Assembly: GCF_021233415.1 (NCBI RefSeq)
Contig: NZ_CP089466.1
Coordinates: forward strand, 310,001-374,000
DNA from: Halobacterium litoreum
Lineage (GTDB): Archaea; Halobacteriota; Halobacteria; Halobacteriales; Halobacteriaceae
Direction of reading: 5' to 3'
DNA length: 64,000 bases
The position numbers were made by a program, and so were the translations under genes. Positions within the stretch are counted from its first letter, which is position 1. Every line of letters starts with the position of its first letter. Of the stretch, positions 40,858 through 49,917 are shown in pieces. The notes under the pieces are model-generated. The model saw only the letters and a program-made list of their open reading frames with translations, searched no databases and had not been told where the DNA came from.

Positions 40858-41607
40858 CTACGCTTCCTCGCTGATGCCGCCGGTGACTTCGAGGAACACG
40901 TCTTCGAGGGTGCGTTCCTCGCCGGATTCGGCGCGCGATTTGAGGTGGTCGGGGGAGCCCTCGGTGACGAGACTGCCGTCGTAGAGGACGCCGACGGTGT
41001 CCGCGAGTTCGTCGACCACCGGGAGGATGTGCGTGGAGAGGAAAACCGTCGCGTCGCCGGCGGCGAGGTCCGCGATGGTGTCGCGGACGGTGCGGGCGGC
41101 CCGCGGGTCCAGCCCCGACGTGGGCTCGTCGAGGAAGAGCACGGCGGGGTCGTGGAGCATCGCCTGGATGATGCCGACCTTCTGTTTCATCCCCTTGGAG
41201 TACGCCGAGATGCGCTTGTCGGCGTCGCCGGACAGCGAGAACCGGTCGAGCAAGTCCTCTATGCGCGCTTCGGCGTCGGCCTCCGGGAGGTCACGCAGGC
41301 CCGCGATGTACCGGAGTTGCTCGCGGCCCGTGAGTTCGGCGTGCAGCGGCGGTTCCTCGGGCAGGAAGCCGATGTTCCCGACGACGGCCTCGCGGTCGGT
41401 GACGTCCGCGCCGGCGACGGTGGCGGTGCCGTCGGTGGGTTCAACGAGCGTCGTGAGCATCCGCATCGTGGTGGTCTTCCCGGCGCCGTTCGGGCCGAGG
41501 AAGCCGTAGACGCTCCCCTCGGGGATGGCGAGGTTGAGGCGCTCGACGGCCGTGGTACTCCCGTACCGCTTCGTCAGATTCTGCGCCTCGATGGCCCGGT
41601 CGGTCAT
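40858..41607 (-). CDS. ABC transporter ATP-binding protein (ABC-2 exporter)
   Basis: A 249-residue ATPase: Walker A GPNGAGKTT (about 39-47), signature YSKGMKQKVGI, Walker B VLFLDEPTSGLDPR and the His-switch LSTHIL. Sequence class is that of multidrug/heavy-cargo exporters (NatA/CcmA-like). First gene of a two-gene exporter operon with the permease at 39247. The ATG at 41605-41607 gives MTDRAIEAQNLTKRYG. Confidence 0.92.
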   Translation of the reverse strand: MTDRAIEAQNLTKRYGSTTAVERLNLAIPEGSVYGFLGPNGAGKTTTMRMLTTLVEPTDGTATVAGADVTDREAVVGNIGFLPEEPPLHAELTGREQLRYIAGLRDLPEADAEARIEDLLDRFSLSGDADKRISAYSKGMKQKVGIIQAMLHDPAVLFLDEPTSGLDPRAARTVRDTIADLAAGDATVFLSTHILPVVDELADTVGVLYDGSLVTEGSPDHLKSRAESGEERTLEDVFLEVTGGISEEA

Positions 41608-41653
41608 TGTCCGACAGTCGGTCGCCGGGCCGCTTAAAAGTGGATGGGCGTTC

Positions 41654-42931
41654 TCAGGCGTCCTGCCAGCGCTCGTCGTCGTAGTTCTTGTCGCGCTCGC
41701 TGTCGAAGGACTCCTCGAGTTTGCGTACGAGTTCGTTCTTCTCGCTGGCGCCGATGCGCGCGAGTTCGTCGGCTTTCCCGACGGGTTCGGGCGGGCCGGC
41801 CTCGGCGGCGACCTGACTCGTGACGTAGCGCTCGACGGCCGTCCGGCAGTCCTCGCTGTCGGCGAACGCACGCGGGAGTTCGACCTTGTGGACGAGGTCG
41901 GTCCGGGGGTCGTAGACGACGAAGAACGCGACCTCGTAGCACTCGGCGTCGAGTTCGCGGTCGACGCCGAGTTCGTCCGCCTCGGCGAACACGCCGTCGG
42001 CGCCGAGCGTGGACGTGAACCACCCGGTCCACGTGAGTTCGTCCGTCTGCCGGCGGTAGTCTTCCCCCTCGAACTCGCGGCGCTCCAGCACTTGCCCGAA
42101 GAACGCGGCGTCGCTCGCCCACGGAGTCGGCCGTCCGCGGTCGCGGAGCGCGCGCACGAGCGCCTGACTCGCGGGACTCTTCACGAATCCCGCGAGCGGC
42201 ACGTCCTTCTCGGCGAAGCGCTCGACGAGTCGGACGTAGTTCTCCAGCACCTCGGCGACGAGTTCGTTCTCCGTCACGAGGTCCGCGAGGCTGGCGTGGC
42301 GGTCCGCCCAGTTCACCAACTGCTTCGGGTAGACGGGGCCGTCGAGCAAGAGGAGGTCGTCGACGCGGTCGGCGTGTTCGAGCGCGTGGTGGCTCTCCGC
42401 GAGGTAGAGCGCGAGGCCGTGGACGACGCGCTCCTGGTCGCGCGCGAGCGGCGCGGTGTGGACGATGCGCCCCCTGCTGTACCCCTCGTCCCACCGGTTC
42501 CAGCCGTCAGTGTCGGTGCGGACGGCGGCGTCGTTGGAGTGGACGCTCGTGATGACGGTGCGCGAGCGGTGGGTGTCGAGGTCGCTGGGCGTGGCGCTCA
42601 TCGCGGCCTGCGCGAGGTCGAGGACGAGACCGTTCTTGAACGTCCGGGGGTTGATGGTGCCGGAGTCGAGGCCGTGGGCGGTGTCGAAGGGATTGGGTTG
42701 GAGCGCGAGTTCCTCGATGGGGGCGGCCGACCGGCGCAGGTCGGCGAGCGGTTCGAGCACCGGTTCGTCGTCGCCGTAGAGGGGGTCGAGGTAGTTCGCC
42801 CACGTCTCCTCGGCGAGGTCGCGGTGTTCCTCCGCGTCCACCTCGTGTTTGATGCGGCGCGCGAGGTCCGCGATACCGTCGAAGTGGACGGGGTCGAGGG
42901 TCATGTCGGCGTCTGGTTCGGCGAGCCCCAT
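41654..42931 (-). CDS. nurA: NurA-domain nuclease
   Basis: A 425-residue protein with a central NurA domain: HGLDSGTINPRTFKNGLVLDLAQAAMSA carries the first metal-binding Asp, DDLLLLDGPVYPKQLVNW the second motif, and GFVKSP, WFTST and FFVVYDPRTDLVHKVELPR later ones. NurA is a 5'-3' exonuclease that works with HerA at DNA double-strand breaks. The partner-like HerA gene is at 35007, same strand. A shorter start at Met10 (MTLDPVHF) is possible. Divergent from the zinc-ribbon gene. Confidence 0.85.
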   Translation of the reverse strand: MGLAEPDADMTLDPVHFDGIADLARRIKHEVDAEEHRDLAEETWANYLDPLYGDDEPVLEPLADLRRSAAPIEELALQPNPFDTAHGLDSGTINPRTFKNGLVLDLAQAAMSATPSDLDTHRSRTVITSVHSNDAAVRTDTDGWNRWDEGYSRGRIVHTAPLARDQERVVHGLALYLAESHHALEHADRVDDLLLLDGPVYPKQLVNWADRHASLADLVTENELVAEVLENYVRLVERFAEKDVPLAGFVKSPASQALVRALRDRGRPTPWASDAAFFGQVLERREFEGEDYRRQTDELTWTGWFTSTLGADGVFAEADELGVDRELDAECYEVAFFVVYDPRTDLVHKVELPRAFADSEDCRTAVERYVTSQVAAEAGPPEPVGKADELARIGASEKNELVRKLEESFDSERDKNYDDERWQDA

Positions 42932-43014
42932 ATACTCCCCGACCGGCGTTTACTCGCCGCCGAGCAAACTTTTGTCAACAATCTTAATTTACTCGGCGTC
43001 GAACCCACGACCGG
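42932..43014. promoter_or_regulatory. Divergent promoter, nurA and zinc-ribbon gene
   Basis: Toward the zinc-ribbon gene, CTTAATTTA at about 42981-42989 lies 25-33 bases before the ATG, a good TATA placement for a leaderless message. Toward nurA, GTTGACAAAAGTTTG on the gene strand is an AT-rich candidate, and GGGGAG three bases before the ATG may aid initiation. Confidence 0.55.
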
Positions 43015-43251
43015 ATGCAAGAGTACAGCGGGAACACGGTGAACTGGCGGCGCACCGACGACGGCGTCGAACTCTACGACGAAGCCAACCCCGACGCGTG
43101 GATTCGCATCGCCGTCGAACCCGGCGCCCCCGCCGACGAACGCCCCTACAGCGTCTGCCCCGAATGCGGCATCGTCGCCGCCCAACGCACCATGCCCTCC
43201 GGCCACATGGTGTGTGACGACTGCGGCGCCGAATTCGAGAACGACGACTAA
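43015..43251 (+). CDS. Small zinc-ribbon protein
   Basis: A 78-residue protein ending in a zinc ribbon: CPECG ... CDDCG (about 48-51 and 67-70), so one zinc is held by four cysteines. The N-terminal 45 residues (WRRTDDGVELYDEANPDAWIRIAVEPG) form a small beta sheet. Proteins like this are common and uncharacterised in haloarchaea. The message is likely leaderless. Divergent from nurA. Confidence 0.78.
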   Translation: MQEYSGNTVNWRRTDDGVELYDEANPDAWIRIAVEPGAPADERPYSVCPECGIVAAQRTMPSGHMVCDDCGAEFENDD

Positions 43252-43313
43252 TCTCTTCTCGGTTGGTCTTCGACGGCCGTTCCTGTTCGACTGCTAGCGT
43301 CGCTTCGCTCTCC

Positions 43314-43592
43314 TCGAAAGCCCCGAGGTTGTGGACTCGGTGCGCTCGCTGTGCTCCTCGTCGCTCACTTCGTTCGCTCCTGCGGTGCTTGCGTCACGCG
43401 CCTTCGCCCACAACCTCGCCCCTTTCGGAGCCCTCCCCACAGCCTACCGGCTGCCCAACCGGCGCGGGTGGGAATCCGAAAGGAGCGGGCCGCTCGCGTC
43501 CGCGTGGTCGGCTCGCGACGCAAGCACTGGAACGAGCGAAGCGAATGAAGCGCGCAGCGAGCGAACGACCGCGAGCGGCCCGGGGCTTTCGA
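43314..43592. repeat. 279-bp inverted-repeat element, copy A
   Basis: It begins TCGAAAGCCCCGAGG and ends CCGGGGCTTTCGA. Inner arms pair too: CGAGGTTGTGG with CCACAACCTCG, and the GTGCTTGCGTC left arm with GACGCAAGCACT. The first ~75 bases match copy B (52003) almost exactly, as does the right-arm block GACGCAAGCACTGGAACGAGCGAAGCGA. The central part differs. It lies 62 bases 3' of the zinc-ribbon gene. No coding potential fits. Confidence 0.78.
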
Positions 43593-43700
43593 GGTGGCGT
43601 CATACCCATCGAACTCACTCACTCGCTGACTACCTCGTTCGTTCCAAAGCCAACCCGAGAGACAACACGTAAAAGACGACCGAGCACCCACTGTTAGCCA
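43593..43700. promoter_or_regulatory. Leader of the phosphoglycerate mutase gene
   Basis: Between element A and the ATG of gpmI lie 108 bases with AACTCACTCACTCGCTGAC tandem TCAC units and AACACGTAAAAGACGACC near the start. A weak TATA-like AACACGTAAAAG sits about 30 bases before the ATG. Confidence 0.35.
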
Positions 43701-45236
43701 ATGCAGGCCGCGCTCGTGATTCTGGACGGCTGGGGGCTCGGCGACCACGACAGACTCGATGCGATTCGGGCCGCCGACACGCCGAACTTCGACGAGTACG
43801 CCGAACGCGGAGCCGACGGCACGCTCACCACGTCGGGCCGGGACGTGGGGCTCCCGCGGGGGCAGATGGGGAACAGCGAGGTGGGCCACCTCACCATCGG
43901 CGCGGGGCGGGTGGTGAACCAGGAGTACACGCGCATCAACGACGCCGTCGCCGAGGGCGAACTCTGCGAGAACGACGCCATCTCGGGCGCGCTCGACCAC
44001 GTGGCGGAGACGGGCGGGCGCCTCCACGTGATGGGACTCGTCTCTGACGGCGGCGTCCACAGCGACCACGAACACATCCACGCGCTCGTGGAGTGCGCCG
44101 CGAGTTACGACCTCGACGCGACCGTCCACGCGTTCACGGACGGCCGGGACACGTCGCCGACCGGGGGCGAGAACTACCTCGCTGCGCTCCAGGAAGTTGT
44201 CGACGAGTACGGAACGGGCGACATCGCGACCGTCTCCGGGCGCTACTACGCGATGGACCGCGACCAAAACTGGGAGCGCACGAAGCAGGCGTTCGACGCC
44301 ATCGTCGAGCGGAACGGCCAGCACCGCGCCGAGAGCGCCGTGGACGCCGTCACCGAGTCCTACGACCGCGGCGACACCGACGAGTTCGTCGAACCCACCA
44401 TCGTCCGGGGCGGCGACCGGCTCTCCGCGGGCGACGCCGTCGTGTTCGCGAACTTCCGCGCCGACCGCGCGCGCCAGCTCACGCGGATGCTCGCGGACAT
44501 CCGGCCCGAGGACTGGGAGGGCGAGGGAATCGAGACGAGTCCGCCGGACGTCCCGGTCGCCACGATGACCGAGTACGACGAGACGTTCGACCTCCCCGTC
44601 GCGTTCCCGTCGAAGGAACCCGCGGACACGCTCGGCGAAGTGCTCTCGCGCGAGGGGCTGACGCAGTTCCGCGTCGCCGAGTCCGAGAAGTACGCCCACG
44701 TCACGTACTTCCTGAACGGCGGGCGTGAGGTGGAGTTCGACGGCGAGACCCGGGAAATCGTGGAGAGCCCGGACGTGCCGACGTACGACCTCCAGCCCGA
44801 GATGAGCGCGCCCGAAGTGACCGACACCGTCCTCGACGCCCTGGCGGGAGACGACCCGGACGTGCTCGTGTTGAACTACGCGAACCCCGACATGGTCGGG
44901 CACACGGGCGACTTCGACGCCGCCGTCGAAGCCGTCGAAGCCGTCGACGCGGAACTCGGGCGACTCGTCCCCGCGCTCAGAGAGGCCGGCGCGCACGTCC
45001 TGCTCACGGCCGACCACGGCAACGCCGACGACATGGGCACGCCCGAGGAGCCCCACACCGCGCACACGTTCAACCCCGTCCCGTTCGTCGCGCTGGACGC
45101 CGACGCTGGCGACGACCTCTCGGGCGGACACTCGATTCGCGAGGGCGGCGCGCTCCGCGACGTCTCCCCCACGCTCCTCTCCCTGCTGGGCATCGAGAAG
45201 CCCGCCGCGATGACGGGGTCGTCGCTGTTCGAGTAG
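43701..45236 (+). CDS. gpmI: 2,3-bisphosphoglycerate-independent phosphoglycerate mutase
   Basis: A 511-residue two-domain metalloenzyme that interconverts 3- and 2-phosphoglycerate in glycolysis and gluconeogenesis. The catalytic Ser59 lies in QMGNSEVGH; LVSDGGVHSDHEHI, HAFTDGRDTSPTGG and GRYYAMDRDQNW build the transferase domain, and VLLTADHGNADDM and PHTAHTFNPVPF complete the metal site. Length is typical of the full bacterial-type enzyme. The start ATG is preceded by TTAGCCA. Confidence 0.95.
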   Translation: MQAALVILDGWGLGDHDRLDAIRAADTPNFDEYAERGADGTLTTSGRDVGLPRGQMGNSEVGHLTIGAGRVVNQEYTRINDAVAEGELCENDAISGALDHVAETGGRLHVMGLVSDGGVHSDHEHIHALVECAASYDLDATVHAFTDGRDTSPTGGENYLAALQEVVDEYGTGDIATVSGRYYAMDRDQNWERTKQAFDAIVERNGQHRAESAVDAVTESYDRGDTDEFVEPTIVRGGDRLSAGDAVVFANFRADRARQLTRMLADIRPEDWEGEGIETSPPDVPVATMTEYDETFDLPVAFPSKEPADTLGEVLSREGLTQFRVAESEKYAHVTYFLNGGREVEFDGETREIVESPDVPTYDLQPEMSAPEVTDTVLDALAGDDPDVLVLNYANPDMVGHTGDFDAAVEAVEAVDAELGRLVPALREAGAHVLLTADHGNADDMGTPEEPHTAHTFNPVPFVALDADAGDDLSGGHSIREGGALRDVSPTLLSLLGIEKPAAMTGSSLFE

Positions 45237-45252
45237 AAGCGTCGCTTTCGAG

Positions 45253-45591
45253 TCAGTGCGCCGGGGCGTGGGCGTCGGAGACCAGCGTCAGGAGGCCGAC
45301 GCCCGCGACGACGAGCGCGATGCCCGCGAGGCCGGCGGCGTCCATCGACTCCTCGAAGACGACGACGCCGACCAGCGCCGTCGCGGCGATGCCGACGGCG
45401 GCCCACGTCGCGTACACGACGCCGACGGGTAGTTCCTCCAAGACGAGGCCGAGGAAGTAAAACGAACTCGCGTAGCCCGCGACCACGACGGCGCTCGGCG
45501 CGGGGTTCGAGAACCCCTCGGAGAGTTTCAGGGCGGTCGTTCCGGCCACTTCCGCGGCGATGGCCGCCGCGAGGTAGACGTACGGTGTCAC
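45253..45591 (-). CDS. Small multidrug resistance (SMR/EmrE-like) transporter
   Basis: A 112-residue four-helix membrane protein. MTPYVYLAAAIAAEVAGTTALKLSEGF matches the EmrE start pattern with the membrane-buried Glu near residue 14 that carries protons and cargo; YATWAAVGIAATALVGVVVF is the helix 3 motif. The GTG at 45589-45591 is chosen as it restores the family start; upstream GTGs would add six or more residues. SMR proteins are dual-topology dimers that export cationic compounds. Transcribed alone, convergent with gpmI. Confidence 0.9.
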   Translation of the reverse strand: MTPYVYLAAAIAAEVAGTTALKLSEGFSNPAPSAVVVAGYASSFYFLGLVLEELPVGVVYATWAAVGIAATALVGVVVFEESMDAAGLAGIALVVAGVGLLTLVSDAHAPAH

Positions 45592-45693
45592 GCCCACAGC
45601 GACGCCCACCACCGAAAAGTGGCTTGTCGAACGCGGCGCCACTTGGGGTGCGTTTCCGGCACCTTCTTGGGCCGCGCTCGCGGGCGGGCGGGT

Positions 45694-46485
45694 ATGTCGC
45701 GGCTCGCCGAACTCGGCCTGTCGTCCTACGAGGAGAAGTGCTACCGCGCCCTGCTCGCGCACGGCCCGGCGACCGCGCGCGGCGCCTCCGACGCGAGCGG
45801 CGTCCCGATGGGACGCGTATACGACGTGCTCAACGGCCTCGCGGCGCGCGAACTCGCGGAGACGCGACCCGGCGAGCCGACGCGGTACGCCGCCGTCGAC
45901 CCGGACACCGCCGCCGACCGCCTGCTCGCCGAACGGGAGCGCGAACTCGCCGAGCAGGCCGACCGCTACGAGCGCCTCGCCGCCGAACTCGGCGACGAAC
46001 TCGCGCCAGTCCCGCCGACCGAGAGCCGCTTCTGGACCGCGCCGCTGGGCGGCGAGACGGCCGTCTCGCTCACCCGGCAGGTGTTCGACGACGCCGACGG
46101 CGAGGTCCGGTCGGCGATGAGTCACCCCTACGTCGGCGCGCCGTGGGAGCGCTACGAGGCGGAGATGACGGCGTTCCGGGACACCCTGCCGACGGACGTG
46201 TCGGTGCGCGTGCTCGTCGCCGCGGGCGTCCTTGACTCGGTTCCCGACGAAATCCGCGAGGCGTACCGGGGCCGCGAGGGAATCTCGCTCCGCGTCACGA
46301 CCGACCTCTCGGTGACGTTCGACCTCGTGGACGCCGAACGCGTCTACTTCCACGTCCCCCATCCCCTCGACGACGGCGAGCGCCTCGGCGCCGTGGAACT
46401 CCGGGACGACGCCCTGATAGACCGCTTGGACGAGCGCTTCGAGCGCGCGTGGGAGGCCGCCGAACCGCTGGCCGACCTACGCTGA
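45694..46485 (+). CDS. TrmB-family transcriptional regulator beside the nad operon
   Basis: A 263-residue regulator: winged helix at 1-75 (LGLSSYEEKCYRALLAHGPATARGASDASGVPMGRVYDVL), a helical linker, then a TrmB effector domain (ESRFWTAPLGG, YFHVPHPLDDGERLGAV). A paralog of the regulator at 29197. Its stop overlaps the end of nadC by nine bases on the opposite strand. Control of nadABC is a tempting guess from position only. Confidence 0.87.
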   Translation: MSRLAELGLSSYEEKCYRALLAHGPATARGASDASGVPMGRVYDVLNGLAARELAETRPGEPTRYAAVDPDTAADRLLAERERELAEQADRYERLAAELGDELAPVPPTESRFWTAPLGGETAVSLTRQVFDDADGEVRSAMSHPYVGAPWERYEAEMTAFRDTLPTDVSVRVLVAAGVLDSVPDEIREAYRGREGISLRVTTDLSVTFDLVDAERVYFHVPHPLDDGERLGAVELRDDALIDRLDERFERAWEAAEPLADLR

Positions 46486-47292
46486 CCCGGTTCGGAAGGA
46501 GAAATCGAGGGCGGGCGCGGAGTGCGTGAGCGCCCCCATCGAAATCACGTCCACGCCCGTCGCGGCGTAGTCGGGCACGTCGGCGAGGGTGATGCCGCCG
46601 CTGGCCTCCGCGAGCACGCCGTCGGGCAGGCGCTCGACTCCCTCTCGCGTCTCCGCCGGCGTCATGTTGTCCAGCAGGACGATGTCCGCGCCTGCTTCGG
46701 CTGCTCGCGGCGCGTCGGCGGGCGATTCGACCTCGACTTCGATTCGAGTGGCGAACGACGCGCGTCCTCGGAAGTGCCGGACCGCCTCCGCTAACCCCAT
46801 CTCGGCGACGTGGTTGTCCTTCACCATCACCATGTGCGAGAGGTCGAGACGGTGGGTGTCGCCGCCGCCGGCGACCACTGCACGCTTCTCGACGCCGCGC
46901 AGGCCGGGCGTCGTCTTCCGGGTGCCCGCGATTGCCACGTCGCCGCTCACCTCGCGCGCGGCGTCGACTGCCTCGCGGGTCTTCGTCGCGATGCCCGAGG
47001 CGTGCCCGACGACGTTGACGGCGGCGCGCTCGGCGCGGAGGACGGACTGGGCGTCTCCCGCGACTTCGAGGACGGTGTCCCCCGACTCGACGCGCTCGCC
47101 GGACTCCACGGTTGCGCTCACCTCACAGCCGAGGTAGTCGAACACCCGCACGCCGGCGTCGACGGCCGCGACGACGCCCGCCTCCTTCGCGACGAGGCGG
47201 CCGGTCGTCTCGCCGGGCACGTCGTTGGTCACGTCGTGGTGCCCGAGGTCCTCTCGGAGCCAGCGCTCGACGTCGGCGTCAGTGACCGGCAT
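46477..47292 (-). CDS. nadC: Nicotinate-nucleotide pyrophosphorylase
   Basis: Quinolinate phosphoribosyltransferase, 271 residues, making nicotinate mononucleotide from quinolinate and PRPP. Landmarks: LREDLGHHDVT, RAERAAVNVVGHASGIAT, AGTRKTTPGLRGVEKRAVVAGGGDTHRLDLSHMVMVKDNH and DIVLLDNMTP, which bind the two phosphates. It overlaps nadB by 14 bases as last gene of nadA-nadB-nadC. Confidence 0.96.
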   Translation of the reverse strand: MPVTDADVERWLREDLGHHDVTNDVPGETTGRLVAKEAGVVAAVDAGVRVFDYLGCEVSATVESGERVESGDTVLEVAGDAQSVLRAERAAVNVVGHASGIATKTREAVDAAREVSGDVAIAGTRKTTPGLRGVEKRAVVAGGGDTHRLDLSHMVMVKDNHVAEMGLAEAVRHFRGRASFATRIEVEVESPADAPRAAEAGADIVLLDNMTPAETREGVERLPDGVLAEASGGITLADVPDYAATGVDVISMGALTHSAPALDFSFRTGSA

Positions 47293-48790
47293 CGACTGGC
47301 TCCTCCGCGCGGTAGTGACAGCCCGCGCTCTGCTCGTTCTCGCCGGCGGCGCGCGCCACCAGCAGCCCGGTCACGGCCGCGTTCCGGAGTTCGTAGAGGT
47401 CGCGGGCGGTCCGGGTGCGGACGTAGGCGTCGACCTCGCCCTTGAGTCGCCGGAGCACGCTCTGCGCGCGCTTCAGGTCGGACTCGGAGCGCCGGAGGCC
47501 GACGTACTCGTCCATCACGCGGCGCAGCCGGTGGAACTTCTCCTCGGCGAATCCGGCGGGGAGGTCGGGGTCCCGGTCCAGCAGTTCCGGGGGTTCGACG
47601 ACCGCGGGGTCGCGGCCGGTCGCGGCCTCGCCCGCTCGCAGGCCCCAGACGAGCCCTTCGAGCAGGCTCGTGGACGCGAGGCGGTTCGCGCCGTGGACGC
47701 CCGTGCGAGCGCACTCGCCGACGGCGAACAGGCGGTCGAGGCTCGCGCGCCCCTCGCTGTCCACGTCGACGCCGCCACAGAGGAAGTGCTCGCAGGGCGC
47801 GACCGGGATTCCAGACTCCCAGTCGACGCCCCGAGATTCGCAGGTCGCCGCGAGGTCCGGGAAATCGCCCGCGAAATCGAGCGGACTCACGTCCAGCGTG
47901 ACTTCGCCCGTCGCCGCTCGCTCGCGGGCGACGGCGCGCGCCACCACGTCGCGGGGCGCGAGTTCGGCGGCCTCGTGGTAGTCCGGCATGAAGCGCTCGC
48001 CGTCCGCGTTCCGCAACAGCGCGCCCTCGCCCCGGACGGCCTCCGAGAGCAAGAACGGGTCCGCGTCGTCGTAGGCCGTCGGGTGGAACTGGACGTACTC
48101 GGCGTCCTCGACGTCGGCGCCCGCGAGCGCCGCCATCGCCACCCCGTCCCCCGTCGCCCCGGCGGGGTTCGTGGAGCGCCGGTAGAGACTCCCGATACCG
48201 CCCGTCGCGAGCACCGTCGACCCGGCGAACGCGGGGACGCCGGTCGTCGAACTCTCGCCCGTCTCGGGGTCGCGGTCGAGGAGCGCGCCGCAGACGCGGC
48301 CCTCGTCGGTAATCAGGTCGAGCGCGGCGGTGTCCTCCGCGATGCGCACGCCGTCGCGCTCGTCGAGGAAGGACAGGAACGGTCGGAGCACGTGCTGGCC
48401 GGTGCTCGCGTCGACGTGGAGGATGCGCTCCTCGGAGTGCGCGGCCTCCCGCGCGAAGTCGAAGCCGTCGCCGGCCTCGTCGAAGGGCACGTCGAGGGTG
48501 TCCACGAGCACGTCCTCGACGGCGTCCGCGGCGTCCTCTACGAGCACGTCCACGGCCTCGGGGTCGGCTTCGCCGTCGCTCGCGTCCAGAATGTCGGCCT
48601 TCAGGCTCTCGGGGTCGCCCCGCGTCGTGGCGATGCCGCCCTGCGCCCAGTCCGAACTTGTCTGCTCGGGGCGCTCGGCCTTCGTCGCGACGAGCACGTC
48701 CGCGCCGTCGCGGGCGGCGGCGAGCGCGGCTGCACACCCCGCGATGCCCGACCCGACGACGAGTACGTCCGCGGTGGGGTACTCCGTCAT
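47279..48790 (-). CDS. nadB: L-aspartate oxidase
   Basis: A 503-residue FAD enzyme that oxidises aspartate to iminoaspartate. The FAD loop is VLVVGSGIAGCAAALAAA (about 9-26); SSDWAQGGIA, HVDASTGQHVL, VLATGGIGSLYRRSTNPAGATGDG and CGGVDVDSEGRASLDRLFAVGE with GANRLASTSLLEGLVWG are typical of NadB rather than succinate dehydrogenase. Middle gene of nadA-nadB-nadC, two bases after nadA. Confidence 0.95.
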   Translation of the reverse strand: MTEYPTADVLVVGSGIAGCAAALAAARDGADVLVATKAERPEQTSSDWAQGGIATTRGDPESLKADILDASDGEADPEAVDVLVEDAADAVEDVLVDTLDVPFDEAGDGFDFAREAAHSEERILHVDASTGQHVLRPFLSFLDERDGVRIAEDTAALDLITDEGRVCGALLDRDPETGESSTTGVPAFAGSTVLATGGIGSLYRRSTNPAGATGDGVAMAALAGADVEDAEYVQFHPTAYDDADPFLLSEAVRGEGALLRNADGERFMPDYHEAAELAPRDVVARAVARERAATGEVTLDVSPLDFAGDFPDLAATCESRGVDWESGIPVAPCEHFLCGGVDVDSEGRASLDRLFAVGECARTGVHGANRLASTSLLEGLVWGLRAGEAATGRDPAVVEPPELLDRDPDLPAGFAEEKFHRLRRVMDEYVGLRRSESDLKRAQSVLRRLKGEVDAYVRTRTARDLYELRNAAVTGLLVARAAGENEQSAGCHYRAEEPVDAGH

Positions 48791-48792
48791 TC

Positions 48793-49917
48793 TCACACCT
48801 CCAGCATCCGGTCGAGCGCGACCCGCGCGAGTTCCTTCTCGTCGGGCGCGACCGCCACGACGTTGCGCTCGCGGCCCTCGACCAGTTCCTCGAGCACCCA
48901 CGTCAGGTAGTTCGGGTCGATTTGCCGCATCGCGTTGCAGTCCATGCAGGCGTCGCCGCAGAGCGGCAGGACGTCCACGTCGGGGTGCCAGCGCTGGAGG
49001 TGGTTCGTGAGGTGAATCTCGGTGCCGATGGCCCACGTCTCGCCGGGGTCGGCGTCCTCGATTGTCTGCGTGATGGTGGCCGTCGACCCGACCACGTCGG
49101 CCGCCTCGACGACTTCACGCCGGCACTCGGGGTGGACGACGACGTTCGCGTCCGGGTGCTCGTCGCGAATCTGCGCGACGTGCTCGGGACTGAAGCGCTC
49201 GTGGACCTGACAGTAGCCGTCCCAGAGGACGATGTCGGCCTCGGCGACCTCCTCGGCGTCCTTCCCGTCGGGGTCCCACGGGTCCCACTCCGCCGTCGAA
49301 TCCTCGATACCGAGTTCGTGGGCGGTGTTCTCGCCGAGGTGTTTGTCCGGCAGGAAGAGGACTTTGTCGCCGCGCTCGAACGCCCACTCGAACGCGTCGG
49401 CGGCGTTCGAGGACGTGCAGACGAGGCCGCCCTGCTCGGCGCAGAAGGCCTTCAGGTCGGCGTAGGAGTTCATGTACGTGATGGGGATTATCTCCTCGTC
49501 GGGCGCCGCCGCGGTAATCTCGGCCCACGCCGCGTCGACCTGGAGGGCTTCGGCCATTCCCGCCATCGGACACGAGGCCTCCATCGACGGCAAAATCACG
49601 GACTGGCTGTCGTCGGTGATGATGTCCGCGCTCTCGGCCATGAACGTCACGCCGCCGAAAATCACGTAGTCGGCGTCGGCGTTCGCGGCCTCCTTCGAGA
49701 GTTGATAGGAGTCCCCGACGAAGTCGGCGTGCTCCACGATTTCCCGGCGCTGGTAGTTGTGGCCGAGGACGACCACGCTGTCGCCGAGTGCCTCGCGCGC
49801 GGCCTCGATGCGCGCCGTCCGCTCGTCCTCGCCCAAGTCGCGGTACTCGGACGGGAGTTGTTCCAGATTGTCGTACTTGAAGAGACTCAGGTCGGTCTCG
49901 AACGACGCGGTATCCAT
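48793..49917 (-). CDS. nadA: Quinolinate synthase
   Basis: A 374-residue 4Fe-4S enzyme that condenses iminoaspartate with dihydroxyacetone phosphate to give quinolinate. VVLGHNYQRREIVEHADFVGDS, YVIFGGVTFMAES, SCPMAG, CTSSNA, HPECRREVV and CGDACMDCNAMR give the three expected cluster cysteines and substrate loops. The ATG at 49915-49917 is chosen; a GTG three codons upstream is possible. First gene of the nad operon. Confidence 0.95.
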   Translation of the reverse strand: MDTASFETDLSLFKYDNLEQLPSEYRDLGEDERTARIEAAREALGDSVVVLGHNYQRREIVEHADFVGDSYQLSKEAANADADYVIFGGVTFMAESADIITDDSQSVILPSMEASCPMAGMAEALQVDAAWAEITAAAPDEEIIPITYMNSYADLKAFCAEQGGLVCTSSNAADAFEWAFERGDKVLFLPDKHLGENTAHELGIEDSTAEWDPWDPDGKDAEEVAEADIVLWDGYCQVHERFSPEHVAQIRDEHPDANVVVHPECRREVVEAADVVGSTATITQTIEDADPGETWAIGTEIHLTNHLQRWHPDVDVLPLCGDACMDCNAMRQIDPNYLTWVLEELVEGRERNVVAVAPDEKELARVALDRMLEV

